In this document: one piece after another, positions 9,761 through 18,096 of the stretch | Layout of the letters: every line of letters begins with the position of its first letter | Position numbering within the stretch: position 1 is the stretch's first letter | Origin: Paenibacillus sp. EZ-K15 | Lineage (GTDB): Bacteria; Bacillota; Bacilli; Paenibacillales; Paenibacillaceae | Direction: 5' to 3' | DNA length: 64,000 nt | Assembly (NCBI RefSeq): GCF_002573715.1 | Contig: NZ_PDHM01000020.1 | Location: 175,877 to 239,876, forward strand | The notes under the pieces: generated by a model | Databases searched by the model: none | What the model was told of the DNA's origin: nothing | What the model saw: only the letters and a program-made list of their open reading frames with translations | Program-made: the position numbers and the translations under genes

Positions 9761-10729
9761 TTAACTGATCTTGCTCTGATCCGCTTGCGGCTTCTCCATA
9801 AGCTTTGACACCATATCATCGGTCATATGGTTCAAATCATATTGTACATCAAATCCCCATTCTTCGCGTGCTGCAGTTGCATCGATGGAATCCGGCCATT
9901 CGTTCGCAATCGCCTGACGGACAGGATCCACGTCATAGTCGAGGCTGAAATCCGGTATATGCCGGCGGATGCTGGCCGCAATCCCCTCAGGATCGATGCT
10001 CATCGCCGTGACATTAAAGGCGTTACGGTGCTTCAGCTTGGACGGATCAGCTTCCATCAATGTCATGATGGCGGAAATCGCATCCGGCATGTACATCATG
10101 TCAAGGTAGGTCCCTTTATCAATATAGGAAGTGTAGCTTCCATTGCGGATGGCCTCTACATACATCTCAACCGCATAATCCGTCGTTCCCCCGCCCGGAG
10201 GCGCGGAGTGGGAGATCAGCCCTGGAAAGCGCAATCCGCGGGTATCCACTCCGAATTTATGGTAATAGTAGTCACACAACAGCTCGCCCGAGACCTTGCT
10301 GACTCCATACATCGTTAACGGGCGCTGCACCGTGTCTTGCGGCGTTGCTTTTTTCGGGGTATCCGCCCCGAATGCCGCGATGGAGCTCGGCGTAAAGAAC
10401 TGGCAGGATAATGCCCGTGCCGTCTCGAGGGCACTTAACAAACCGCCCATGTTCAGGTTCCACGCCAGTGCCGGATTGGATTCCGCCTTGGCGGACAACA
10501 GGGCTGCAAGGTGGATAATCGCATCCGCCCGGTGTTCTTTAGCCGCTTCGTGGAATGCGTGGTGGTCGGTTACATCCAGTATTCTGAATGGTCCTGATTG
10601 GACCGTTTCATGATGGATTTGGCGAATGTCCGTTGCGAGAACAGCTTCTTCACCGTAAACTTGCCGCAATTTCGCCACCAGGTCTGAGCCAATCTGACCG
10701 AGCGCACCGGTTACCATAATTCGTTTCAT
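9761..10729 (-). CDS. tdh: L-threonine 3-dehydrogenase, SDR (epimerase-like) type
   Basis: A 322-residue NAD-dependent enzyme of the extended SDR/epimerase fold, with an N-terminal Rossmann motif TGALGQIG (about 7-14) and the catalytic YGVSK motif (Tyr141, Lys145). It resembles the epimerase-like threonine dehydrogenases that oxidise L-threonine to 2-amino-3-ketobutyrate, unrelated to the zinc MDR-type Tdh of E. coli. It starts at the ATG at 10729 (eight bases after GGGGG; a GTG codon precedes it) and follows kbl by 16 bases. Kbl splits the product with CoA to glycine and acetyl-CoA. The pairing with kbl makes the function well supported. Confidence 0.9.
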   Translation of the reverse strand: MKRIMVTGALGQIGSDLVAKLRQVYGEEAVLATDIRQIHHETVQSGPFRILDVTDHHAFHEAAKEHRADAIIHLAALLSAKAESNPALAWNLNMGGLLSALETARALSCQFFTPSSIAAFGADTPKKATPQDTVQRPLTMYGVSKVSGELLCDYYYHKFGVDTRGLRFPGLISHSAPPGGGTTDYAVEMYVEAIRNGSYTSYIDKGTYLDMMYMPDAISAIMTLMEADPSKLKHRNAFNVTAMSIDPEGIAASIRRHIPDFSLDYDVDPVRQAIANEWPDSIDATAAREEWGFDVQYDLNHMTDDMVSKLMEKPQADQSKIS

Positions 10730-10745
10730 CACTTGTGCCCCCTTA

Positions 10746-11936
10746 TTAGATCAGACCCAGCTCGCGTCCGATGGTTTCATATGCGGAAAGTGCGCGATCC
10801 AGCATCTCCTTCGTATGGATGGCGGTTGGCATATTCCGAACTCTTCCCGTGCCTTTTGGCACCGTCGGGAACACGATCGATTTGACATACACGCCTTCTT
10901 CGTACAATCTGGTGCTGAATTTCTGGGTGGTTGCCTCATCTCCAATAATGCAGGGGGTAATCGGAGTTTCGGTACGACCGACAGAATAGCCAAGACGCTT
11001 AAGTCCTTCCTGCAGATAACGGGTGTTCTCCCACAGCTTCATTTGCAGATCTTTGCTGTTCTGCAGGATATCGATAGCGGTAATACAAGCGGCTACGGTG
11101 CCTGGAGGCAGCGCCGTGGAGAACAGGAACGGCCGGCTGCGGACCTTGAGCCAATCCACCAGATCCCGTGATCCAGCAACATACCCGCCGACAACGCCAA
11201 CCGCCTTGGACAGCGTGCCGATCTGAATATCTACCCGCTCCGACAACCCGAAATGCTTCACCGTACCTGCACCGCCCCCAAGAACGCCAGATCCATGAGC
11301 GTCATCCACATAAGTAATCAGATCATAGGTTTCGGCGATCTCCACGATTTCGGGGAGCTTCGCAATATCGCCATCCATCGAGAACACGCCATCGGTAATG
11401 ACCATAATTTTGTTATATAAACCGGATTCTCTCGCTTCTTGTGCTTTCGAACGCAAATCGTCCATGTCCGAATGGTTAAAACGAATAACCTTCGCCTTGG
11501 TCAATCGGCAGCCGTCAATAATGGACGCATGGTTGAGCTCATCCGACAAAATCGCATCCCCGGCACCCATCACCGCCGAGATTGCCGCCATATTGCAATT
11601 GAAACCGGATTGATACGTCAGCACCGCCTCGGTTCCCTTGAACTGGGCAAGCTTCTCCTCAAGCTCTACATGAAGTGCAAGCGTTCCGTTAATGGAGCGA
11701 ACAGCGCCGCTTCCAGTCCCGAAATCGGTCGTAGCCCGGATTGCCGCTTGTTTCAATCGATCATCATTCGCCAGTCCGAGATAGTTGTTGGAAGATAAAT
11801 TCACGAATTCACGACCCTGAATGGTAATGAGCGGACCATTCGGACTTTCAAGAGGCTGGATCGTATTATAGAGTCCTTGCTCCTTGAGTTCCGTTAGATT
11901 ATCCTGTAAGAAAGCGCTTAACGATTGACTGGACAT
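10746..11936 (-). CDS. kbl: Glycine C-acetyltransferase (2-amino-3-ketobutyrate CoA ligase)
   Basis: A 396-residue PLP enzyme of the alpha-oxoamine synthase family. The cofactor motifs are clear: DDAHGSG (211-217) and the Schiff-base lysine in TLSKAVG (Lys244). With the threonine dehydrogenase encoded directly downstream it forms the threonine-to-glycine pathway, which names this family member as Kbl rather than BioF or a delta-aminolevulinate synthase. First gene of the operon kbl-tdh-XRE; promoter and operators lie at 11993-12052. Confidence 0.93.
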   Translation of the reverse strand: MSSQSLSAFLQDNLTELKEQGLYNTIQPLESPNGPLITIQGREFVNLSSNNYLGLANDDRLKQAAIRATTDFGTGSGAVRSINGTLALHVELEEKLAQFKGTEAVLTYQSGFNCNMAAISAVMGAGDAILSDELNHASIIDGCRLTKAKVIRFNHSDMDDLRSKAQEARESGLYNKIMVITDGVFSMDGDIAKLPEIVEIAETYDLITYVDDAHGSGVLGGGAGTVKHFGLSERVDIQIGTLSKAVGVVGGYVAGSRDLVDWLKVRSRPFLFSTALPPGTVAACITAIDILQNSKDLQMKLWENTRYLQEGLKRLGYSVGRTETPITPCIIGDEATTQKFSTRLYEEGVYVKSIVFPTVPKGTGRVRNMPTAIHTKEMLDRALSAYETIGRELGLI

Positions 11937-11992
11937 ATTAAATTCCTCCCGTGGATCCGAAGTATCTTAACGTACATATCATTTACCATTCC

Positions 11993-12021
11993 ATTGTATG
12001 CAAAAAGTCACACGTATGCAA
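11993..12021 (-). promoter_or_regulatory. Sigma-A promoter of the kbl-tdh operon
   Basis: On the minus strand -35 TTGCAT (12016-12021) and -10 TACAAT (11993-11998) are spaced exactly 17 bases apart, about 57 bases upstream of the kbl start. Confidence 0.65.
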
Positions 12022-12052
12022 TATCCCGCACAAAAATATGCTATATTGCATA
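11996..12052. promoter_or_regulatory. Three TTGCATA operator-like repeats at the kbl promoter
   Basis: TTGCATA occurs three times: minus strand at 11996-12003 (next to the -10) and 12014-12024 (covering the -35), and plus strand at 12042-12052. The last two form an inverted pair (TATGCAATA and TATTGCATA). The placement fits repression or activation by the XRE-cupin protein of the same operon (inference). Confidence 0.5.
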
Positions 12053-12054
12053 AA

Positions 12055-12094
12055 TGAAAAAAGCCATGCTTCCTCAACTGAGAAAGCATGACTT
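12055..12094 (-). terminator. Terminator of the second M60 gene
   Basis: An 11-bp stem with one G-T pair (AAGTCATGCTT with AAGCATGGCTT) followed on the minus strand by TTTTTT, just past the stop at 12103. Confidence 0.75.
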
Positions 12095-12102
12095 CTTCAT
12101 GG

Positions 12103-14606
12103 TTATTCTCTTAACGTCCAAATATCGGTATGCGGCTTAGGCAAATTCAATGAGGCAATCCTTCCTCTTCCGTCTTCCGTCAGACCTATTGCCCATTTGT
12201 CGAAAAATTCAGTCAGGTCCTCCCCAGCCGTTTGAGAAGCTATGACGGCAAAAGTATCCACCGTACCTTGAATTTCGTCGCGAGATAATTCGCGGTATTT
12301 CTCGAATATCCGGGTATAGAATTCCCAGCCGTAAGCAAGCTGAAGCTGCTTGAACATCACCAGTCTTTCATAATTGCCGATTTGGCCGTATTTTTTTGCC
12401 GGATCATGGTTTTCTACAAATTCGATTCCCCGGTCATAGTAATTCTTGCCGTCATTCCCGATTTTCAATAGTTCGGAGGCATTCCCATACTTCTCTTGGG
12501 TGTACAGTGAGAATAGGTTAACGGTCACTTCCCCTACATCGCTCCAGGTCCATGTCCGCTGCTGGTATTCATGCCCAAGTTCATGCCAGAATCCCCAAGC
12601 GCTTGTTTTTACATAATGGACATCCAGCAGGTTGGCCGCATAACTGAACGGCATCATGATCGGATATCCCGCATGCATCGCCCCGGAAGAGATCTGTCCG
12701 TCGGCGACGTAACGGCGGTTCAATTGATGGGCGGTATGAGGCATCGCCCTGTCCGGATCAAGGCCTACCAGTTCATCATAACTGTCGTAAATTTCGTCCC
12801 AGGTCCGCATCAACTCCTCCGGGTCGGTTACTTGGTGAATCAAATCCGAGGGGACCGTCAGGATAATTCTTTCGCCTTGAAGCTCCGCAAAAGGGACGGC
12901 AACCGGCCCCGTGCGAATTCTATCCCATTCCTCAAGCGTAGTCTTGCCGAGCACGTAATGCGGTGCTTCCGCCGCCCCGCTGATCTTGACGGTTGCCCGA
13001 AAATCATCCTTCGCCTTTAGGGGAATGAGATATATGAAGCCACCATATGGGCTGTTGACTTGATGGATGCCCGGGGTCAGCTTCTGGTGGTTTACGATAA
13101 GCGGAACTCGTCCCCACTTGCCGGATCCTCTCAAATCGTCATCATGCGAACGATTTGAACCGTTAAATGCTCCACGCCTTGCGGTACTTCAAGCGTAATG
13201 ACTTTACCGGGGGGTGCATACAATCCGGTACTGATCCAATTTTTCGACGGAAGGGCGTGCGTGTACATCGTATTGGGGAAATCAAAGTCGACCTCGACTT
13301 CACGGTCGTTAACGATGGCCGCTTCCTCCGAAACTACTCCCGGAAATGCGTCGGCATACGGAGATTTCTCGTTGGCCTTATCCAAGGTAAAATGACTGAA
13401 ACGGAAGTTATGCAGCGCATTCGTATAGGGCTGCTGAAATTTTTGGATCGGGAACTCGGCGGGCGGCAGGCTGTCGGCCTCTGTATCTGCCCAAGCGTAC
13501 AGCGGGGATTCGCTGGATAACGTTTCGAGCGTCTCGTTTAGTATATTGTAGAGCCGCTCCTGTTTTTTGTTCGTGGGTGTGCCCGGCGGACCGATATTGA
13601 TTTGATCGTAAGTGATCGTTCCCTCTTCCACTTCCTTGCCTTGAGCAAGCCGTGTCTTGATATGATGATCGTTGGCTTGCTCATAGGTCAATGCCGATTC
13701 GCCCACATTGGACTCTGAGCCTCTATTCATCAGCGTCAGTCCAGCCCGGTTAAGCAGCTTTTGAATCGCAAAATCACGGCTGAGTCTGGCTCCCCTCAGA
13801 TTGCCGACCTGAAGCACGATTTCCTCAGGGGTATCACGTGTTATTCCCTCGATGCCGCTCAGGTTATCCGCCACGACGATGCCGCCGCCTAACCGTAGAT
13901 ATTGGCCCAGCGCTTCCAGATCCTTATCCTTCATCGTATGGTCTACATAGGCTACCGCATATTTTTGCGGATTCAGGTTTACGGAAGCCCAACTGTCGAT
14001 TTTCACCAATTCAATGGGTAAATCCGAATTTACCGTGAGAGCGGCAGAGGTAGTTATTAATCGAATTTTCTTTCCCGGCTTCCTTAATGCATCCTCATAG
14101 CGGTTCGTATGATCATTTCCTTGACCTTGATTCGTAGAGGCATCGTCCGTCAGCCACCATAAAATATTCCGGGCAAGCTTACCCGCGGGATCACCCGCCG
14201 ACCCGGACAGATTGAAATACTCCTTGCTCCCGGCGACAACGATACGCCCTTTGCCGTAACGGGCTGCCGAGATGGCTGGAATATAATAATCGGGCACGTT
14301 GATATTGAATGCAGCGTCCCCTACTGCAGCAACGCCGCCGCCAGCGAAATATGGAATCGCTTGCAAATCCTTATAAAATATGCTGAAATCGTTCTTAAGC
14401 ACGTCCAAAGGCGTTCTGGCCGACCAGGGAGCATCGGCCAATCCGGATGATTGAAGTTCGGTCGGCCCGGTGGCATTTGCCATTGCAGGATCTGTCACTG
14501 TCCGTTTACTGATCTCCCCAGGTTCGGCAGCTGCAATGGATGCGGTCATTAATAATATCGCTGACCCGATTACTGCGAATTTCTTAATCCGTTTCATCAT
14601 CTTCAT
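12103..14606 (-). pseudogene. Frameshifted peptidase M60 paralogue
   Basis: Two overlapping minus-strand frames together make one protein of about 835 residues homologous to the 5673-8933 protease. The first (14606-13131) has a signal peptide and the N-terminal domain and ends VEHLTVQI followed by unrelated residues; the second (from about 13134) resumes with HDDDLRGSGKWGR and carries the intact catalytic motif HELGH and the downstream Glu of GEVTVN. Comparing with the paralogue (LDVQVGAHTDNL) places a one-base loss near 13140. The Ig-like and FIMAH-like C-terminus of the paralogue is absent; this one ends right after the catalytic domain. It is either a recent pseudogene or a sequencing error in one base. 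Confidence 0.75.
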
Positions 14607-14804
14607 TCCTTAACGATTCCTCCTCGATTTCCTTTGATATCCTGATGGAATGGCAAATCAGCCCAAAGCTTTGAAGTCATTACCTCCCCCTTGATATGTC
14701 ATTGAATGGGATTCCTCATTTAGCTTAATGAATGCCGCTCGGATTTGTAATGCATAAAAAACACATCAATGTATCCAAAATACACAACCGGTAGGGGGCA
14801 GCCA

Positions 14805-15638
14805 TTGGATATTAATCACCTGAAGTTGATTCAGAATTACCTCGCTAACGCGAACCTTCGCTTATCCATTGCCAAGGTTGATAAAGTGTCCCAGAACTGG
14901 CGCTTCTTTAATATGAGGCCGTCCTATAACGCCCTTTATTTTATAAGGGAAGGGGAAGGCTGGATTAAGATCGACGAACAAGAATATCATCCCTCCCCCG
15001 GACAAATCGTTCTCATGCCAGCCGGATCGCTTCATTCCATCTCTGTCGTTAACGACAACACCTACAGGAAGTTCTGGTGCCATTTTACCGCCAAGGTAGA
15101 CACGCTGAACTTGTTTCAGCTGATTCATCTTCCCCACGTGCTGGATGTGCCGGACGAGTCATATATGGAGCAGTTATTCAAGGAATTGATCGATGCATAT
15201 GGGAGCAGCGCTTGGACCGCCCCACTGCAAAGGAACGAAATACTGATGAAGCTTGTCCGACATTATCTTGACATCGTTCCCGATCGCCAAATCTCGCTGT
15301 CCATGCTGCCTGATATGCAGAAGCTCAACACGGTATTCCAGTATATCGAGGAGCATATCAGCGAAAACGTAAGCGTGGAACAATTGGCGGGACTTATCCA
15401 TTATAATCCCAACTATTTTATCCGCTTCTTCAAATCCAAAATGAAGATGACACCTGTACAGTATATTATTAAAGTCAGGATCGAGAAAACAAGGGGTCTA
15501 TTGATGACCACGGATTTGACGCTGGAGGAAATCGGGAGGAAGGTGGGAATGGAGGTCCATTATTTATGCCGGGTATTCAAGCAGTTCACCAACATGTCGC
15601 CGGGGGAATTCCGTAACCAGATCATGTCCAACCGCTAA
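14805..15638 (+). CDS. AraC-family transcriptional regulator with cupin sensor
   Basis: A 277-residue regulator: N-terminal AraC-type cupin (about 25-100, with REGEGWIKIDEQEYHPSPGQ) and C-terminal double helix-turn-helix (about 175-275, ending VGMEVHYLCRVFKQFTNMSPGEFR). The TTG at 14805, six bases after AGGGGG, is the likely start; an upstream ATG at 14769 lacks a ribosome site. It is divergent from the second M60 gene with about 200 bases between them, so that gene is the probable target (inference). Members often respond to sugars. Confidence 0.88.
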   Translation: MDINHLKLIQNYLANANLRLSIAKVDKVSQNWRFFNMRPSYNALYFIREGEGWIKIDEQEYHPSPGQIVLMPAGSLHSISVVNDNTYRKFWCHFTAKVDTLNLFQLIHLPHVLDVPDESYMEQLFKELIDAYGSSAWTAPLQRNEILMKLVRHYLDIVPDRQISLSMLPDMQKLNTVFQYIEEHISENVSVEQLAGLIHYNPNYFIRFFKSKMKMTPVQYIIKVRIEKTRGLLMTTDLTLEEIGRKVGMEVHYLCRVFKQFTNMSPGEFRNQIMSNR

Positions 15639-15643
15639 TAAAA

Positions 15644-15695
15644 ATCCCCCTGAGAGGGTTATCGGAATCCTTTTCCGATACCTCCCAAGGGGGAT
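15644..15695 (-). terminator. Convergent terminator between the AraC gene and the MetE-like remnant
   Basis: An outer stem ATCCCCC/GGGGGAT encloses an inner hairpin ATCGGAA/TTCCGAT. On the minus strand it is followed by TTTTTATT. Confidence 0.6.
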
Positions 15696-15714
15696 ATGAT
15701 GGTCGACTATTTGA

Positions 15715-16030
15715 TTACGAATTCCAAATCTCGTCCGCAATCTCCTTAATGAATGATAGTTGCCGCGGCATACGTGAGTCGTGATAATCAGATCCTCCAG
15801 GAATCCCTTCACCGCTTCCTGGTTGACATGGGCGTACAGCTTGGCAATTTCCTGAACGTCAACGCCCTCCTGCTGACGGGCTTCCCAGTAATTCTTGTCG
15901 CACAGCCTCCCCCACGTGCAATCGTCCAGCTGCAAGCTGCGGCATCCCGCGTCATAGAATGCCTGAATGGCGCCCCGATTGCCTTCACGATATCGCTCAC
16001 CAGTTCTTCCGTGCTGCTGTAATGAGCTAT
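15715..16030 (-). pseudogene. Remnant of a MetE-like (YxjG/YxjH-type) methyltransferase gene
   Basis: Only about 100 codons remain of a protein normally near 375. Read in three frames the minus strand gives HYSSTEELVSDIVKAI, then FYDAGCRSLQLDDCTWGRLC up to THVCRGNYHS, then LSFIKEIADEIWNS and a stop. These match the middle and the extreme C-terminus of the cobalamin-independent methionine-synthase-like family that includes YxjG. There is a frameshift near 15970 and a deletion of about 90 codons after CRGNYHS. It sits directly after the LysR gene, which may once have regulated it. Confidence 0.7.
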
Positions 16031-16054
16031 AGCCGGAAGCTATACCCAACAAAA

Positions 16055-16957
16055 TCAGGTGGATATCGCTTCATGCAGCGCCTCGACATAAGCGGCAGCA
16101 AGCTTGGACAGGGTCGCATTCTTATGACTGATCCATCCGACGTTGATCGTCTCATCACATGCGAGCGGAACCGGAATAATCTCGTTCCCATTCAGGTCAG
16201 CGCTCAGCACTCCGGTCGAAATGGTATAGCCGTTCAGACCAATCAGGAGATTGAACAGGGTCGCGCGGTCATTGACCCGGATGCTCTTTTTATGGGATAA
16301 CGTGCTGAGAATTTCCTCAGAGAAGTGAAACGAATTGTATTCCCCCTGCTCAAAGGATAAATACGGATAATTCTGAAGCTCGTCAATGGTCACGATGGAC
16401 TGCTTCGCCAGCGGATTTTTGATGCTGATAAAAATATGCGGCCTCGCCGTAAACAAGCTGGTAAACTGCAGTCCTGCATCCTTCAACAGCTTGTTGATCA
16501 CCTTGGCATTGAATTCATTGAGGTACAGAATGCCGATTTCGCTGCGCAGGGTTTTAACATCCTGAATAATTTCATAAGTCTTCGTCTCCCGCAGTGCCAA
16601 CTCATATTCATCCTGTCCGTATTCCTGAACCAGATTCACGAAGGCATTGACCGCAAAAGCATAGTGCTGAGTGGATACCGAAAAATGCTGCGGAGAAGGC
16701 TTCGCATTCAGATAACGTCCCTCCAGTAGCTCGGCCTGCTCTACCACCTGTCGTGCATATCCTAGAAACTCCGCGCCCTCTTTGGACAATGATATGCCTT
16801 TGTTGGTCCGCTCGAATATCGTAATACGAAGCTCATCTTCCAGATCCTTAATCGCGTTGGACAGACTGGGCTGGGAAATGAACAAGCGTTTGGCCGCCTC
16901 ATTCATCGAGCCTCGATTGGCTACCTCAATGGCGTATTTCAGCTGCTGTAAGGTCAA
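16055..16957 (-). CDS. LysR-family transcriptional regulator
   Basis: A 300-residue LysR regulator: winged helix at the N-terminus (about 3-60, NRGSMNEAAKRLFISQPSLSNAI in pieces) and a type 2 periplasmic-binding-like effector domain. Its closest genetic link is the MetE-like remnant immediately downstream, which suggests a sulfur amino acid or methionine role, now orphaned (inference). Intact and apparently functional. Confidence 0.85.
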   Translation of the reverse strand: MTLQQLKYAIEVANRGSMNEAAKRLFISQPSLSNAIKDLEDELRITIFERTNKGISLSKEGAEFLGYARQVVEQAELLEGRYLNAKPSPQHFSVSTQHYAFAVNAFVNLVQEYGQDEYELALRETKTYEIIQDVKTLRSEIGILYLNEFNAKVINKLLKDAGLQFTSLFTARPHIFISIKNPLAKQSIVTIDELQNYPYLSFEQGEYNSFHFSEEILSTLSHKKSIRVNDRATLFNLLIGLNGYTISTGVLSADLNGNEIIPVPLACDETINVGWISHKNATLSKLAAAYVEALHEAIST

Positions 16958-17107
16958 GGAATATCCCCCTCTTTAATTTTGAATTGAGATACCGATAAAT
17001 AACTCGTATAGAATCATTTTTTATATTTAAAAATTATATATCTCTATTTGAAGGAAAACACCAGTCCTGTCAAATAAGGTAGGATATATCCAGGTTTTGA
17101 TGTCATT

Positions 17108-17521
17108 ATGTCGAAAGATAAGGAGCGCGATGAACTTTCTATGCTGAAACAAAAGAACAAGCTTATGAATTCAGTCTCACTGGCCGTCATCGTAATTGCC
17201 GGCATCGTACATTTGCTCGCCCGGAAATTTCATGTGTTTGATCATACCATGCATGCACATGGCATGCTAACATCTTCCGAGATGGAAAGTCAGTACGGCC
17301 CCACATTGTATATGCTGCTTGCTCTTCCTGTTGTTCTACTGGCAGTAACCTTTGCCATCTATGCAAGGCGCTCGGATCATCCGATCATTCCGTACTTACA
17401 TACGCTCATCCTTACGCTTGGAAGCAACATTTTGAATCCATTAAGCAAGTTTCGGATGCAGCCGACATCATGACCAAGCTGGTTGCCGATTTAAATCTTA
17501 TTATAGAGCGTTTGAAGGAGT
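17108..17521 (+). pseudogene. Methyl-accepting chemotaxis protein collapsed by internal deletion
   Basis: The first 115 codons encode a hydrophilic start and three probable membrane helices (LAVIVIAGIVHLLA, MLLALPVVLLAVTFAIYA and a following segment). The open frame then stops at 17473, but in the next frame the DNA continues KQVSDAADIMTKLVADLNLI and ends ERLKE with a stop at 17521, a typical extreme C-terminus of a chemotaxis receptor. The signalling domain between is missing, so a deletion of well over 300 codons fused the two ends out of frame. The N-terminal piece could still make a small membrane protein. Confidence 0.6.
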
Positions 17522-17544
17522 GAATGTGGGAAGTCCTGCATTCT

Positions 17545-17583
17545 CCAACACAAATAAACAGGAACAGTCGCTTGGACTGTCCC
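17545..17583 (-). terminator. Terminator of the tautomerase gene
   Basis: A 9-bp stem (GGGACAGTC with GACTGTTCC, one G-T pair), followed on the minus strand by TGTTTATTTG. Confidence 0.5.
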
Positions 17584-17610
17584 TTAAGCACTTCGCGCTT
17601 CCTTGATGTT

Positions 17611-18000
17611 CTAAATATTTACCTTATAACCCAGTGCCAATTCATCCCCCGGAAGACCCCGGATTCCCCAGTTGTGCTGCGGCGTTTCAAATATCGTAAT
17701 CTCCACATCCTGCGGAGCGATATGCAGCGTATTCAGAATCCGTTCGAATAACAATCGAATCAGATGTTTCTTGGCCTCCACAGTACGGCCTTCAAATATG
17801 CTAATCTCGATCACGGTGTAGCGATCCGTTCTCCCGTCAGGGAAGTGAAAGTCCTCCCGGTTCATGGGGAAAAACCGATGGAATTTCTTATCCGCCGGAA
17901 GTTCAAAAGCTTCGACCACACATGCGTGTATCACTTCCGATAATGGCTCCTTGACCGGGTTCAGCCGCTCCCGTACACCATAAATTTTGATCTGCGCCAT
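17611..18000 (-). CDS. Tautomerase family protein (YusQ-like)
   Basis: A 129-residue protein of the tautomerase superfamily, similar in length and layout to Bacillus YusQ: MAQIKIYGVRERL, then ADKKFHRFFPMNREDF, and a C-terminus with ITIFETPQHNWGIRG. Classical tautomerases use Pro after the initiator Met as catalytic base; here residue 2 is Ala, so the usual mechanism cannot be assumed. The ATG at 18000 has GAGGAG 11 bases upstream. It is alone, between the chemotaxis remnant and the ABC exporter. The substrate is unknown. Confidence 0.75.
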   Translation of the reverse strand: MAQIKIYGVRERLNPVKEPLSEVIHACVVEAFELPADKKFHRFFPMNREDFHFPDGRTDRYTVIEISIFEGRTVEAKKHLIRLLFERILNTLHIAPQDVEITIFETPQHNWGIRGLPGDELALGYKVNI

Positions 18001-18096
18001 GCTCTGCTCAACTCCTCTATTCTCATCTAAGCTCAAGCTATGTTACCTATATAATTTCATTCGATTCGAATAGTAAAATACCTTCTCGCCCCGTCC

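Noticed and set aside
15644..15695. Possible riboswitch after the AraC gene
   Set aside because: The nested stems fit a convergent terminator; no known aptamer core was recognisable.
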